Assembly (NCBI GenBank): GCA_003151875.1
Contig: PLYW01000380.1
Location: forward strand, 1 to 11,264
DNA: 11,264 bases
Direction: 5' to 3'
Origin: Acidobacteriaceae bacterium
GTDB taxonomy: Bacteria; Acidobacteriota; Terriglobia; Terriglobales; Acidobacteriaceae
Below, one piece after another: positions 1 to 6,417 of this stretch. A program made the position numbers and the translations under genes. Within the stretch, counting starts at the first letter, position 1; every line of letters begins with the position of its first letter. Under the pieces are notes generated by a model, which saw only the letters and a list, made by a program, of their open reading frames with translations, made no database searches and was not told the DNA's origin.

Positions 1-2
1 CC

Positions 3-776
3 TGGTTCCTGCCCAAACATCTGCACCAGCATTTCTACAACATTTACGCCTACTGCCGGATCTCCGACGATCTGGGCGACGAGGTTGGCGATCCGCAACA
101 GTCGCTGGCGCTGCTCGATCAATGGGAAGCCGAACTGGAGCAGTGTTACTCCGGAGAGCCCAGGCATCCAGTTTTTGTCGCGCTGCGGCCGACCGTGCGC
201 GAACTGGAAATTCCGCAGCACGAGTTATCCGATCTGCTCCGCGCCTTTCGCCAGGACCAGACGACCACACGATATCCCACCTTCGATGACGTACTCGGCT
301 ACTGTCACTATTCAGCTAATCCCGTCGGACATCTGGTGCTGTACGTGTGCGGGTATCGCGACGCCGAGCGGCAAAAGCTTTCCGACTACACTTGCACCGC
401 GCTGCAGCTAGCGAATTTCTGGCAGGATGTCGCCGTCGATTATGCCAAAGGCAGGATATATCTTCCGCTGGAAGATCTCGCGAAGTATGGCGTGACGGAA
501 GATGACATCGCGCAGCGCCGAGCGACGCCCGCATTTCTGGAGATGATGAAGTTTGAAGTCGCCCGCGCCCGCGAGTGGTTTCAGATGGGACTGCCGCTGG
601 CGAAGATGGTGGATAAACATCTGGCGCTCGACATCGAATTGTTCAGCCGCGGCGGGTTGGAGATACTGAATGCCATCGAGCGCCAGGGATACGACGTGTT
701 GACACGGCGGCCGGTCATCTCCAAGCCGCGCAAGTTGTGGCTGCTGGCACGCGCAGCCGCGGGAAAGCTGTTGTGA
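3..776 (+). CDS. hpnC: Hydroxysqualene synthase HpnC (5' end missing)
   Basis: This is a trans-isoprenyl diphosphate synthase of the squalene/phytoene synthase family. HpnC is known to convert presqualene diphosphate to hydroxysqualene, the second step of the bacterial HpnCDE route from farnesyl diphosphate to squalene. The reading frame is open from the first base, so the start lies upstream of the window; 257 residues are visible, and I estimate 30-40 N-terminal residues are missing. The first Asp-rich motif is DDLGDE (visible residues 22-27, after the AYCRIS context). The second is QDVAVD (visible residues 141-146), inside NFWQDVAVDYAKGRIYLP, which is typical of the family. Both Mg-diphosphate-binding motifs are intact, so the enzyme should be active. 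The stop codon overlaps the next start (GTGA at 773-776). The HpnC versus HpnD assignment rests on gene order (C-D-E) and on the FWQD context; a general squalene/phytoene synthase is the alternative. Confidence 0.9.
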   Translation, partial: WFLPKHLHQHFYNIYAYCRISDDLGDEVGDPQQSLALLDQWEAELEQCYSGEPRHPVFVALRPTVRELEIPQHELSDLLRAFRQDQTTTRYPTFDDVLGYCHYSANPVGHLVLYVCGYRDAERQKLSDYTCTALQLANFWQDVAVDYAKGRIYLPLEDLAKYGVTEDDIAQRRATPAFLEMMKFEVARAREWFQMGLPLAKMVDKHLALDIELFSRGGLEILNAIERQGYDVLTRRPVISKPRKLWLLARAAAGKLL

Positions 777-1687
777 ACAAACACCCGCTCCAGTTGCGGG
801 CCGCCTACGGAGTTTGTCGTCACATCGCGCGCTCCGCCGCCAAGAATTTCTACTACGGCTTCCTGGTCCTGCCTGCTCCCAAGCGCAATGCCGTGTCGGC
901 GGTGTATGCCTTCATGCGCCATGCCGACGACATCTCTGACGATCCTTCCATTCCGGCTCAGCAGCGCCGCGAAAAATTGGACGAATGGATCAACGCGCTG
1001 CGTCGCGTCGTGGCCGGCGAGCCCACCGACGATCCGGTGTTATTCGCCCTGGCGGATTCGCAGAAGGTGTACAAAATCCCCATGGAGCTGCTGGAAAAGC
1101 TGGTCCACGGCACGGCCATGGATCTCCCCCAGCCGGGGCTTGCCCCGAAACCCGCGCCGGACGCGACATCTGCGCAACTGCAATATGAAACCTTCGACCA
1201 GCTTTACGATTACTGCTATCACGTTGCGTCGGTCGTCGGGTTGATCTGCATTCGCATCTTCGGCTATCGCGATCCGCGCGCCGAGAAGCTGGCAGAGCAA
1301 ACCGGGGTCGCCTTTCAGCTCACCAACATCATTCGCGACGTAAAAGAAGACGCCGAAATGGGGCGCGTCTATCTGCCCAGGGAAGATTTGGCACGCTTCG
1401 GGGTCGAGCCCCGCTCGCTGATGAAGGGCACTGAATTCGTGTCGTTGCGCCCGGTGTTGGAGTTCGAAGCCGAGCGCGCGCGCGAATTCTATCGCGCGGC
1501 CGACGAACTGCTGCCGCTGGTGGACGAGGAGAGCCAGCCCGCCTTGTGGACGCTGGTCGAGATCTACCGGCGACTGCTGGAGAAGATCGCAGCCCGCAAC
1601 TATGACGTCTTCTCGCAGCGGGTCCGGTTGAGCACAGCCGAAAAGCTGGCCGTGCTGGGCAAGGGATTCTGGAAGCGCCTGACATGA
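773..1687 (+). CDS. hpnD: Presqualene diphosphate synthase HpnD
   Basis: HpnD condenses two farnesyl diphosphates into presqualene diphosphate, the first step of HpnCDE squalene synthesis. The protein is 304 residues from the GTG at 773. It carries DDISD at residues 52-56 and DVKED at 189-193 within a QLTNIIRDVKEDAEMGR context, the two Asp-rich diphosphate-binding motifs of trans-prenyl synthases. I chose GTG 773 because it forms a 4-base GTGA overlap with the hpnC stop, has a weak purine run (GGGAAAG, 761-767) at suitable distance, and gives a length close to the family norm. An in-frame GTG at 737 would add 12 residues buried in hpnC and looks unlikely. The 3' end overlaps hpnE by ATGA (1684-1687), which suggests translational coupling through the operon. 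HpnC and HpnD are paralogues; both being present is what the dual-enzyme pathway needs. Confidence 0.92.
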   Translation: MNKHPLQLRAAYGVCRHIARSAAKNFYYGFLVLPAPKRNAVSAVYAFMRHADDISDDPSIPAQQRREKLDEWINALRRVVAGEPTDDPVLFALADSQKVYKIPMELLEKLVHGTAMDLPQPGLAPKPAPDATSAQLQYETFDQLYDYCYHVASVVGLICIRIFGYRDPRAEKLAEQTGVAFQLTNIIRDVKEDAEMGRVYLPREDLARFGVEPRSLMKGTEFVSLRPVLEFEAERAREFYRAADELLPLVDEESQPALWTLVEIYRRLLEKIAARNYDVFSQRVRLSTAEKLAVLGKGFWKRLT

Positions 1688-3081
1688 GCGCTCCGCAGCC
1701 CAACCCGCAGCGTTCGTCGGTCGCCATTGTCGGCGGCGGACTCGCCGGTCTGGCCGCAGGCAGCGCGCTGGCCGAGGCCGGATATCAGGTTGAATTGTTT
1801 GAGCGGCGTCCCTACTTGGGTGGGCGCGCATCCTCGTATGAGCTGCCCGGCACCGCGGAAGTTGTGGACAACTGCCAGCATGTACTGCTGGGCTGTTGTA
1901 CCAATCTCATCGAGTTCTATCGCCGCCTCGGTGTGGAGCAGCAGATCCGCTGGTATGACGAGATCACGTTCATCCTTCCCGGCGGGCGCTCCTCGACACT
2001 GAAGCCGGGAGCGCTGCCGCCGCCCTTTCATGCCGCGCCATCGTTCCTCGACTCGTCCGTGCTCGATCTCAAAGACAAGTTGGCCATAGCCCGCGCGATG
2101 ATGGCGCTTGTGCCCAAGCTTCCCAAGGATGACGGCGAAAACTTCCTGTCATGGCTGTTGCGTCACGGCCAGCCGCAACAGGCCATCAATCGTTTTTGGA
2201 TGCCGGTGCTGGTCAGCGCCCTCAACGAAGATCTGGACCGAATGTCGGTGCGCTACGCGGCGCAAGTGTTTCGCGAATCGTTCCTGAAGTCGGCCGAAGC
2301 CGGACGTATGGGAGTTCCGTCTGTCCCCCTGTCGCAGCTTTACGGCACGGCGGCGGACTACATCGAAGCGCGCGGCGGCAAGGTGCACACGCGCGCCGCT
2401 GTCGATTCGGTCCGCGCCGATGCCGAGGGCGTGCAGCTTTGTGTCGGCGGCGAGGATGTGCGCGCCGACTACGCGATCCTGGCGACGCCGTTCAACGGAG
2501 TCGAAAAGCTGCTGCCAGATGCTCCGGAACTCGGACCGCTACGCGATCAGTTGCGCAACCTGACCTCCTCGCCGATCACCGGGATACACCTGTGGTTCGA
2601 CCGCGAGGTCACGCCGCTGGAGCACGCGGTGCTGCTGGAGCGGACCATTCAATGGATGTTCCAGAAGTCGAAGATACTGGCGACCCGGAGGGATTCGGCG
2701 CAGGGCGGCAGCTACCTGGAACTGGTGGTGAGCGCGTCGAAAACGCTGGTGGAGAAATCGCGGGCTGAGATTATCGAGATGGCGGTCATGGAACTGGGAG
2801 AATTTTTTCCTGCCGCGCGTGAGGCTAAGCTGACGAAAGCGACGGTCATCAAAGAAGTCCATGCCACGTTCTCGCCCGCTCCCGGCAGCGACGCGTTTCG
2901 TCCTTCACACATTAGTCCGTGGCCGAGGCTGTTCCTCGCGGGAGATTGGACAGCGACAGGATGGCCCTCAACCATGGAAGGCGCGGTGCGCAGCGGCTAC
3001 GGCGCCGCAGAAGCGCTGAGCAGTGGGAAGTTTCTCGTGCCCGATCTGCCGGCGAAGGGATTGATGCGGCTGTTTGAGTGA
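1684..3081 (+). CDS. hpnE: Hydroxysqualene dehydroxylase HpnE (FAD amine oxidoreductase family)
   Basis: HpnE reductively removes the hydroxyl of hydroxysqualene to give squalene, the substrate of squalene-hopene cyclase. The 465-residue protein begins with a Rossmann FAD-binding segment: VAIVGGGLAGLAAG with the GxGxxG glycines at residues 17, 19 and 22, followed by ELFERRPYLGGRASS, the usual acidic strand end and GGR motif of amine-oxidase/phytoene-desaturase relatives. The C-terminal FAD contact is LFLAGDWTATGWPSTMEGA, starting at residue 416, where the GD and the GWPSTMEGA run are characteristic. The start ATG overlaps the hpnD stop, and GGAAG at 1671-1675 sits 8 bases upstream. It is the last gene visible in this operon. 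A carotenoid desaturase is the main alternative, but the adjacent hpnC and hpnD make HpnE far more likely. Squalene-hopene cyclase (shc/hpnF) is not in the window. Confidence 0.92.
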   Translation: MSAPQPNPQRSSVAIVGGGLAGLAAGSALAEAGYQVELFERRPYLGGRASSYELPGTAEVVDNCQHVLLGCCTNLIEFYRRLGVEQQIRWYDEITFILPGGRSSTLKPGALPPPFHAAPSFLDSSVLDLKDKLAIARAMMALVPKLPKDDGENFLSWLLRHGQPQQAINRFWMPVLVSALNEDLDRMSVRYAAQVFRESFLKSAEAGRMGVPSVPLSQLYGTAADYIEARGGKVHTRAAVDSVRADAEGVQLCVGGEDVRADYAILATPFNGVEKLLPDAPELGPLRDQLRNLTSSPITGIHLWFDREVTPLEHAVLLERTIQWMFQKSKILATRRDSAQGGSYLELVVSASKTLVEKSRAEIIEMAVMELGEFFPAAREAKLTKATVIKEVHATFSPAPGSDAFRPSHISPWPRLFLAGDWTATGWPSTMEGAVRSGYGAAEALSSGKFLVPDLPAKGLMRLFE

Positions 3082-3113
3082 AGAAAAGGACCGCGCGGCT
3101 GCCGGTTTTAACC

Positions 3114-3126
3114 CGTCGGGCCGACG
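3114..3126. repeat. Short GC palindrome between hpnE and the next gene
   Basis: CGTCGG and CCGACG are perfect 6-base arms around a single G. The loop is too small and there is no following T-run, so it does not look like an intrinsic terminator. It could be a protein-binding site for the gene downstream, or chance in GC-rich DNA. Confidence 0.3.
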
Positions 3127-3212
3127 CGTCCCGGGCGGAACGCCGGCTCAGCCTGGTGTAGGATTAGCGCGTATCTTAGGCAGGCGCGGATGATGTGCTG
3201 TCCGGCGTGCCG

Positions 3213-3217
3213 GGAGG
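3213..3217 (+). promoter_or_regulatory. Shine-Dalgarno GGAGG deciding a GTG start
   Basis: A full GGAGG core ends 5 bases before GTG 3223. It lies inside the longer reading frame that starts at ATG 3190, which argues for the shorter protein. Confidence 0.6.
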
Positions 3218-3222
3218 TAATT

Positions 3223-3828
3223 GTGGCGAAGCCTAAAGCTGAGGACAACCGGCGTAAAAGGATGGAAGACTTGAAACGCCACGCGGAAGAGCTTTGTGGT
3301 AGTCAAATGAAGATTGACAGCCTGGACGACTGCCCAGCTGAGGTGGAAGAGGCATTCTGGAAAGAGCTGGCGGACTACGAGGAGGCTCCGTGGGCGACCA
3401 ACTTCCACCAACTGGAGAGGGCGGGCGTGTCACTGCCCCCGCCGGATTCGCTTGAGGATAAGGAGCTGACCGTAAAACTCTGGGAGGTGATCCACAAGCT
3501 CGCCTTGCTTGGAGTGTTTATCGAAGAGACAGATCATCTCAGCGACCGCGAGCTCTATACGCATCTCTGGACCGATTCCCTGCGGGAGGAAACCAAGGCG
3601 TTGCCGCCGGCTTCGAATTCTGAGTGCCACATCCAAATGCTCGGCGGCGGCAGCGAGGAAGATAACCGCCTCTACCTCAAGTATTACGCGGACGACGCCT
3701 CGCGCCAGCTTTGGCAGGAAGAATTTTCCAACGATCCCATTCCCAGGCACGAAGATCCGCCTTACGAGCGCGACCGTGTGCTGCCCAAGCCGGATTACGG
3801 CCCGCCCATTGACCGAAAGCCCAACTGA
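3223..3828 (+). CDS. Acidic soluble protein of unknown function
   Basis: I do not recognise a named family. From the GTG at 3223 the product has 201 residues, is highly charged and acidic, and has no signal peptide or membrane segment, so it should be cytoplasmic. Tryptophans and acidic residues recur (EEAFWKELADYEEAPW, KLWEVIHKLALLGVFIEET), followed by DHLSDRELYTHLW and a tail rich in Pro and Asp (HEDPPYERDRVLPKPDYGPP). The segmental conservation-like look, the clean open frame and the codon use similar to neighbours support a real gene. I chose GTG 3223 because GGAGG at 3213-3217 lies 5 bases before it. An ATG at 3190 in the same frame would add MMCCPACREVI, containing a CPAC pair, but has no good ribosome-binding site. 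It lies about 140 bases after hpnE on the same strand and is convergent with the peptidase gene; a role in hopanoid synthesis is not supported by anything seen. Confidence 0.75.
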   Translation: MAKPKAEDNRRKRMEDLKRHAEELCGSQMKIDSLDDCPAEVEEAFWKELADYEEAPWATNFHQLERAGVSLPPPDSLEDKELTVKLWEVIHKLALLGVFIEETDHLSDRELYTHLWTDSLREETKALPPASNSECHIQMLGGGSEEDNRLYLKYYADDASRQLWQEEFSNDPIPRHEDPPYERDRVLPKPDYGPPIDRKPN

Positions 3829-3856
3829 AGCTTTGACGCGTGGCACAAACCGGCAA

Positions 3857-3873
3857 CCGAAAAACCGTTTCGG
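3857..3873. other. Small hairpin in the convergent gap
   Basis: CCGAAA and TTTCGG form a perfect 6-bp stem with loop AACCG. It sits between two genes whose 3' ends face each other (3828 and 3974), where a bidirectional terminator would be expected, but neither side has a clear T-run. The remainder of the 145-base gap shows nothing recognisable. Confidence 0.25.
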
Positions 3874-3973
3874 GTCCTCCGACGTTCCCCTCTTGAGAAT
3901 GGAGGCCTGGACGTACGAACACCATTTCAATGTCATGCGTTCCGAAGTCTGGCACCCATAAATAGCACCTCCC

Positions 3974-6073
3974 TCACCACACCTTGCATACCTTGTCCGC
4001 GGGCTTGGCCATCGGTTGGCCAGGTTTACATGAGAAGGCCGCACCGAATTCCGGCATATTCACCACCACGCCGTTGATGCGGTACTTCGCCGGAGAGTGC
4101 GGATCGGTGATGGCGCGCGCCCGCAAGTCTTCGGGCCGATCGTTGGCGCAGGCCCATTGCGCGAAGCCCACAAAGAACCGCTGGTCCGGAGTCAATCCGT
4201 CGCGGTCGGTCAACTGCTTGCCCTTGTCTGCGTCCTTCCACGCGATGTAAGCCAGAATCGTGCCGCCCAGGTCGGCCACATCTTCGCCTTCCGTCAGCTT
4301 GGAGTTGATGTGGACGTCGTCCACCACCACGTACTTCGCATACTGGTCCACCACACAGTCCGCGTGCTTGACGAACTGCTCGGCGTCCTGCGTGGTCCAC
4401 CAATCCTTCAGATTGCCCTTGGCGTCGAACTGGCGGCCTTCATCGTCGAAGCCGTGGGTCAGCTCATGCCCAATGGTCGAGCCGGTGTTGCCGAAGTTGG
4501 GAGCATCGTCGAGCTTGGCGTCGTAGAGCGGCGGTTGCAGCACACCGGCAGGGAAGTTGATGTCGTTCATCTGCGGGTTGAAGTAGGCGTTCACGGTGGG
4601 TGGGGACATGTCCCACTCAGTGCGGTCCACGGGCTTGCCCACCTTGTTGAACTCGCGATGGTTCTCGAATTCTTCGGCGCGCTCGGCGTTGCCATAGAAA
4701 TCATTGCGCACGATCACCACCGAGCTATAGTCGCGCCACTTGTCGGGATAGCCGATCTTGTTGCGAATGGCATGGAGCTTGTTGAGCGCCTGCTGCTTGG
4801 TCTGCGGGCTCATCCAATCCAATTGCTGGACGCGCAAGGCCATGGCATCTTCAATTTCCTTCGTCATATCAAGGGTTGCGGCCTTCAGTTCGGGCGGAAA
4901 CGTCTTGCGCACGTAGGCTTGGCCCAGCGCCTCGCCCAGTTGCCGGTCGACATACTGCACGCAACGCTTCCAGCGGGGCTGAAGCTCCTTGGCCCCGCGC
5001 AGGTATTGGCGATAGAAGGCGAAGTTTTCGTTGACGAAAGCGGAAGAAAGAAATGGCGAGCGCGAATTCGCCACGTGGAAGCGCAGATAACTCTTCCAGT
5101 CGGCCAGCGAAGTGGAAGTCAATTGCGCATTGACCTCCTTCACGAATGCCGGTGACTCCACATTCAGAATCTCGAACGGGGGAACCTGCGCGGCAGAAAA
5201 ATACACGCTCCAATCGAAGTTCGGCGCCAGCGTGTTCAGTTCGGCCGCCTTCATCTTGTGCATCACTTTGTAGGGATCGCGCCGGTCGACCCGGGTCAGC
5301 GAGGCCTTGGCCAGGTTGGTCTCGATCCGCATGACGGTGTCGGCTTCTTTTTTCGCCGTGGCCGGCGAGTCGCCGAGCAGTTCGAACACCTTCTGCACGT
5401 GCAGCAGATAGCGGGCGCGAATTTCCTTCGACTTGGCATCGTCCTTGGTGTAGTAATCGCGATCCGGAAGGCCCAACCCGCCTTGCCCCACACCCACAAT
5501 CATGGCATCGGAGTTATCGGGATCCTGCTGGGCGCCGCTGTCGAAGAGCAGGGTATCGCCGGCAAGATGCAAACGAGCTACCAGCGGCGCAAGATCGTGA
5601 ACGCTTTTGACCGCCTGCACCTGGTCGAGCGCAGACTGCATGGGTTTGGCGCCAAGCTTCTCCACCGCCGATTCGTCCATACATGCGGCGTAATAATCGC
5701 CAATCTTTTGGGTCACGGCATCGCGGTCCTTGGCGGTGGATGCCTCGTCGAGAATTCCCCGCAAATAATTGAGATTATCTTCGTACAGCTTGGAATAGAC
5801 GTCCCAACGGACCTGGTCGGCGGGAATGGGATTCTTCTTCTGCCAGCCCCCGCAGGAGTAATGGTAGAAATCCACGCACGGGTCCGCCGAGCGGTCCATG
5901 GCCGAAACGTCGAGGCTGGGGATATAAGGCAAGGTCGGCTCGACTCGAGCTTGGGCCGTAGCGGGCGCATTGCCGGGATTGGTTCCCGCCGCGGCGGTCG
6001 GACTGGTGGTTTGCTGAGCGAATGTCGTTAGGGCGACAAAACAGAATGAAAGCAGGAAAATCTTGCAGCTCAC
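3974..6073 (-). CDS. Exported M13 family zinc metallopeptidase (neprilysin/PepO type)
   Basis: M13 peptidases are zinc endopeptidases that cleave oligopeptides; bacterial members are usually secreted or periplasmic. The 699-residue product has a signal peptide (basic start, then IFLLSFCFVALTTFAQ), a Pro/Ala/Thr-rich linker to about residue 45, then the N-terminal M13 hallmark DPCVDFYHYSCGGW. The catalytic domain has HELTH with zinc ligands H536 and H540 and catalytic E537, followed by EDVADLGG with the third ligand E597 and D601. NAYFNPQMNDINFPAG is the conserved substrate-binding region, and the protein ends in the family's typical CxxW (CKVW). Length matches the family. I chose GTG 6073 because GGAGGAGA lies just upstream and the signal peptide then begins at once; an in-frame ATG at 6262 would put 63 non-signal-like residues in front. 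All catalytic residues are present, so it should be active. Specific substrate unknown. Confidence 0.93.
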   Translation of the reverse strand: MSCKIFLLSFCFVALTTFAQQTTSPTAAAGTNPGNAPATAQARVEPTLPYIPSLDVSAMDRSADPCVDFYHYSCGGWQKKNPIPADQVRWDVYSKLYEDNLNYLRGILDEASTAKDRDAVTQKIGDYYAACMDESAVEKLGAKPMQSALDQVQAVKSVHDLAPLVARLHLAGDTLLFDSGAQQDPDNSDAMIVGVGQGGLGLPDRDYYTKDDAKSKEIRARYLLHVQKVFELLGDSPATAKKEADTVMRIETNLAKASLTRVDRRDPYKVMHKMKAAELNTLAPNFDWSVYFSAAQVPPFEILNVESPAFVKEVNAQLTSTSLADWKSYLRFHVANSRSPFLSSAFVNENFAFYRQYLRGAKELQPRWKRCVQYVDRQLGEALGQAYVRKTFPPELKAATLDMTKEIEDAMALRVQQLDWMSPQTKQQALNKLHAIRNKIGYPDKWRDYSSVVIVRNDFYGNAERAEEFENHREFNKVGKPVDRTEWDMSPPTVNAYFNPQMNDINFPAGVLQPPLYDAKLDDAPNFGNTGSTIGHELTHGFDDEGRQFDAKGNLKDWWTTQDAEQFVKHADCVVDQYAKYVVVDDVHINSKLTEGEDVADLGGTILAYIAWKDADKGKQLTDRDGLTPDQRFFVGFAQWACANDRPEDLRARAITDPHSPAKYRINGVVVNMPEFGAAFSCKPGQPMAKPADKVCKVW

Positions 6074-6076
6074 GGC

Positions 6077-6084
6077 TCTCCTCC
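6077..6084 (-). promoter_or_regulatory. Shine-Dalgarno GGAGGAGA for the M13 peptidase
   Basis: On the minus strand GGAGGAGA ends 3 bases before GTG 6073, with the GGAGG core 6 bases away. This fixes the start at 6073 rather than at the longer frame's ATG at 6262. Confidence 0.75.
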
Positions 6085-6407
6085 AAAGGAAGGGCAAGGA
6101 TAGCAGAGCTGTTGGCGGGCGGCCATTCCCAGTTTGGCCCTTGAAAGATCGCCTGACCCTCTTTTTGGCGAAGAAGGTCGCCGGTCTGCGGTATCCTGTG
6201 AGAAAATCAAGAGGCATTTGGGTGCGCCAGGTCGGCGTGCTCAGGGCAAAAAAAGCTTGCATTTAGGCACAGGTGAATTACCCTGCTAGGTAACCGGGCC
6301 TCTTCCATTGTTCCGTCGTGCCGCACGACAGGGTCAGGCTGTGCCGCAAGAAAGTCGGCCAGTCTCTCGGGAGTGGCCGTCCACAGAACCAATTTTCAGA
6401 ATACATT

Positions 6408-6413
6408 GAGGAG
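6408..6413 (+). promoter_or_regulatory. Shine-Dalgarno GAGGAG deciding the lipoprotein start
   Basis: GAGGAG ends 4 bases before ATG 6418. It places the lipoprotein signal peptide directly at the N-terminus and argues against the earlier in-frame start at 6373. Confidence 0.65.
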
Positions 6414-6417
6414 TTGC

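Larger units (their letters stand above)
6074..6417. other. Divergent intergenic region between peptidase and lipoprotein genes
   Basis: This 344-base gap must hold the promoters of two divergent genes, but I cannot assign either with confidence. Visible elements are a GTATCCT box at 6191-6197 resembling a -10 region, a perfect 6-bp hairpin GTCGTG/CACGAC at 6315-6329 with loop CCG, and an 8-base direct repeat GTGCCGCA at 6318-6325 and 6341-6348. A 61-codon minus-strand frame at 6392-6207 is present but has only a TTG start and no ribosome-binding site. I see no riboswitch consensus that I can name. Confidence 0.5.

Noticed and set aside
737..772. Upstream GTG start for hpnD giving 12 more residues
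   Set aside because: The extension lies inside hpnC and has no family similarity; GTG 773 gives the usual 4-base overlap.
1040..1831. 263-codon minus-strand frame opposite hpnD/hpnE
   Set aside because: Antisense to two well-supported enzymes; composition (Arg, Gln, Pro, His rich) is typical of a shadow frame.
3857..3873. Bidirectional terminator between the convergent genes
   Set aside because: A 6-bp stem exists but no T-run follows on either strand, so I list it only as a hairpin.
4097..5155. 352-codon plus-strand open frame opposite the peptidase gene
   Set aside because: It is the antisense shadow of a conserved M13 catalytic domain in high-GC DNA, with no domain of its own.
5258..6031. 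257-codon plus-strand frame opposite the N-terminal part of the peptidase
   Set aside because: Antisense shadow; no recognisable motif or ribosome-binding site.
6074..6262. N-terminal extension of the M13 peptidase to ATG 6262
   Set aside because: It would bury the signal peptide behind 63 non-hydrophobic residues, and GGAGGAGA directly precedes GTG 6073.
6241..6417. Riboswitch in the lipoprotein leader
   Set aside because: A scan for c-di-GMP, cobalamin and other familiar cores gave no convincing conserved element.
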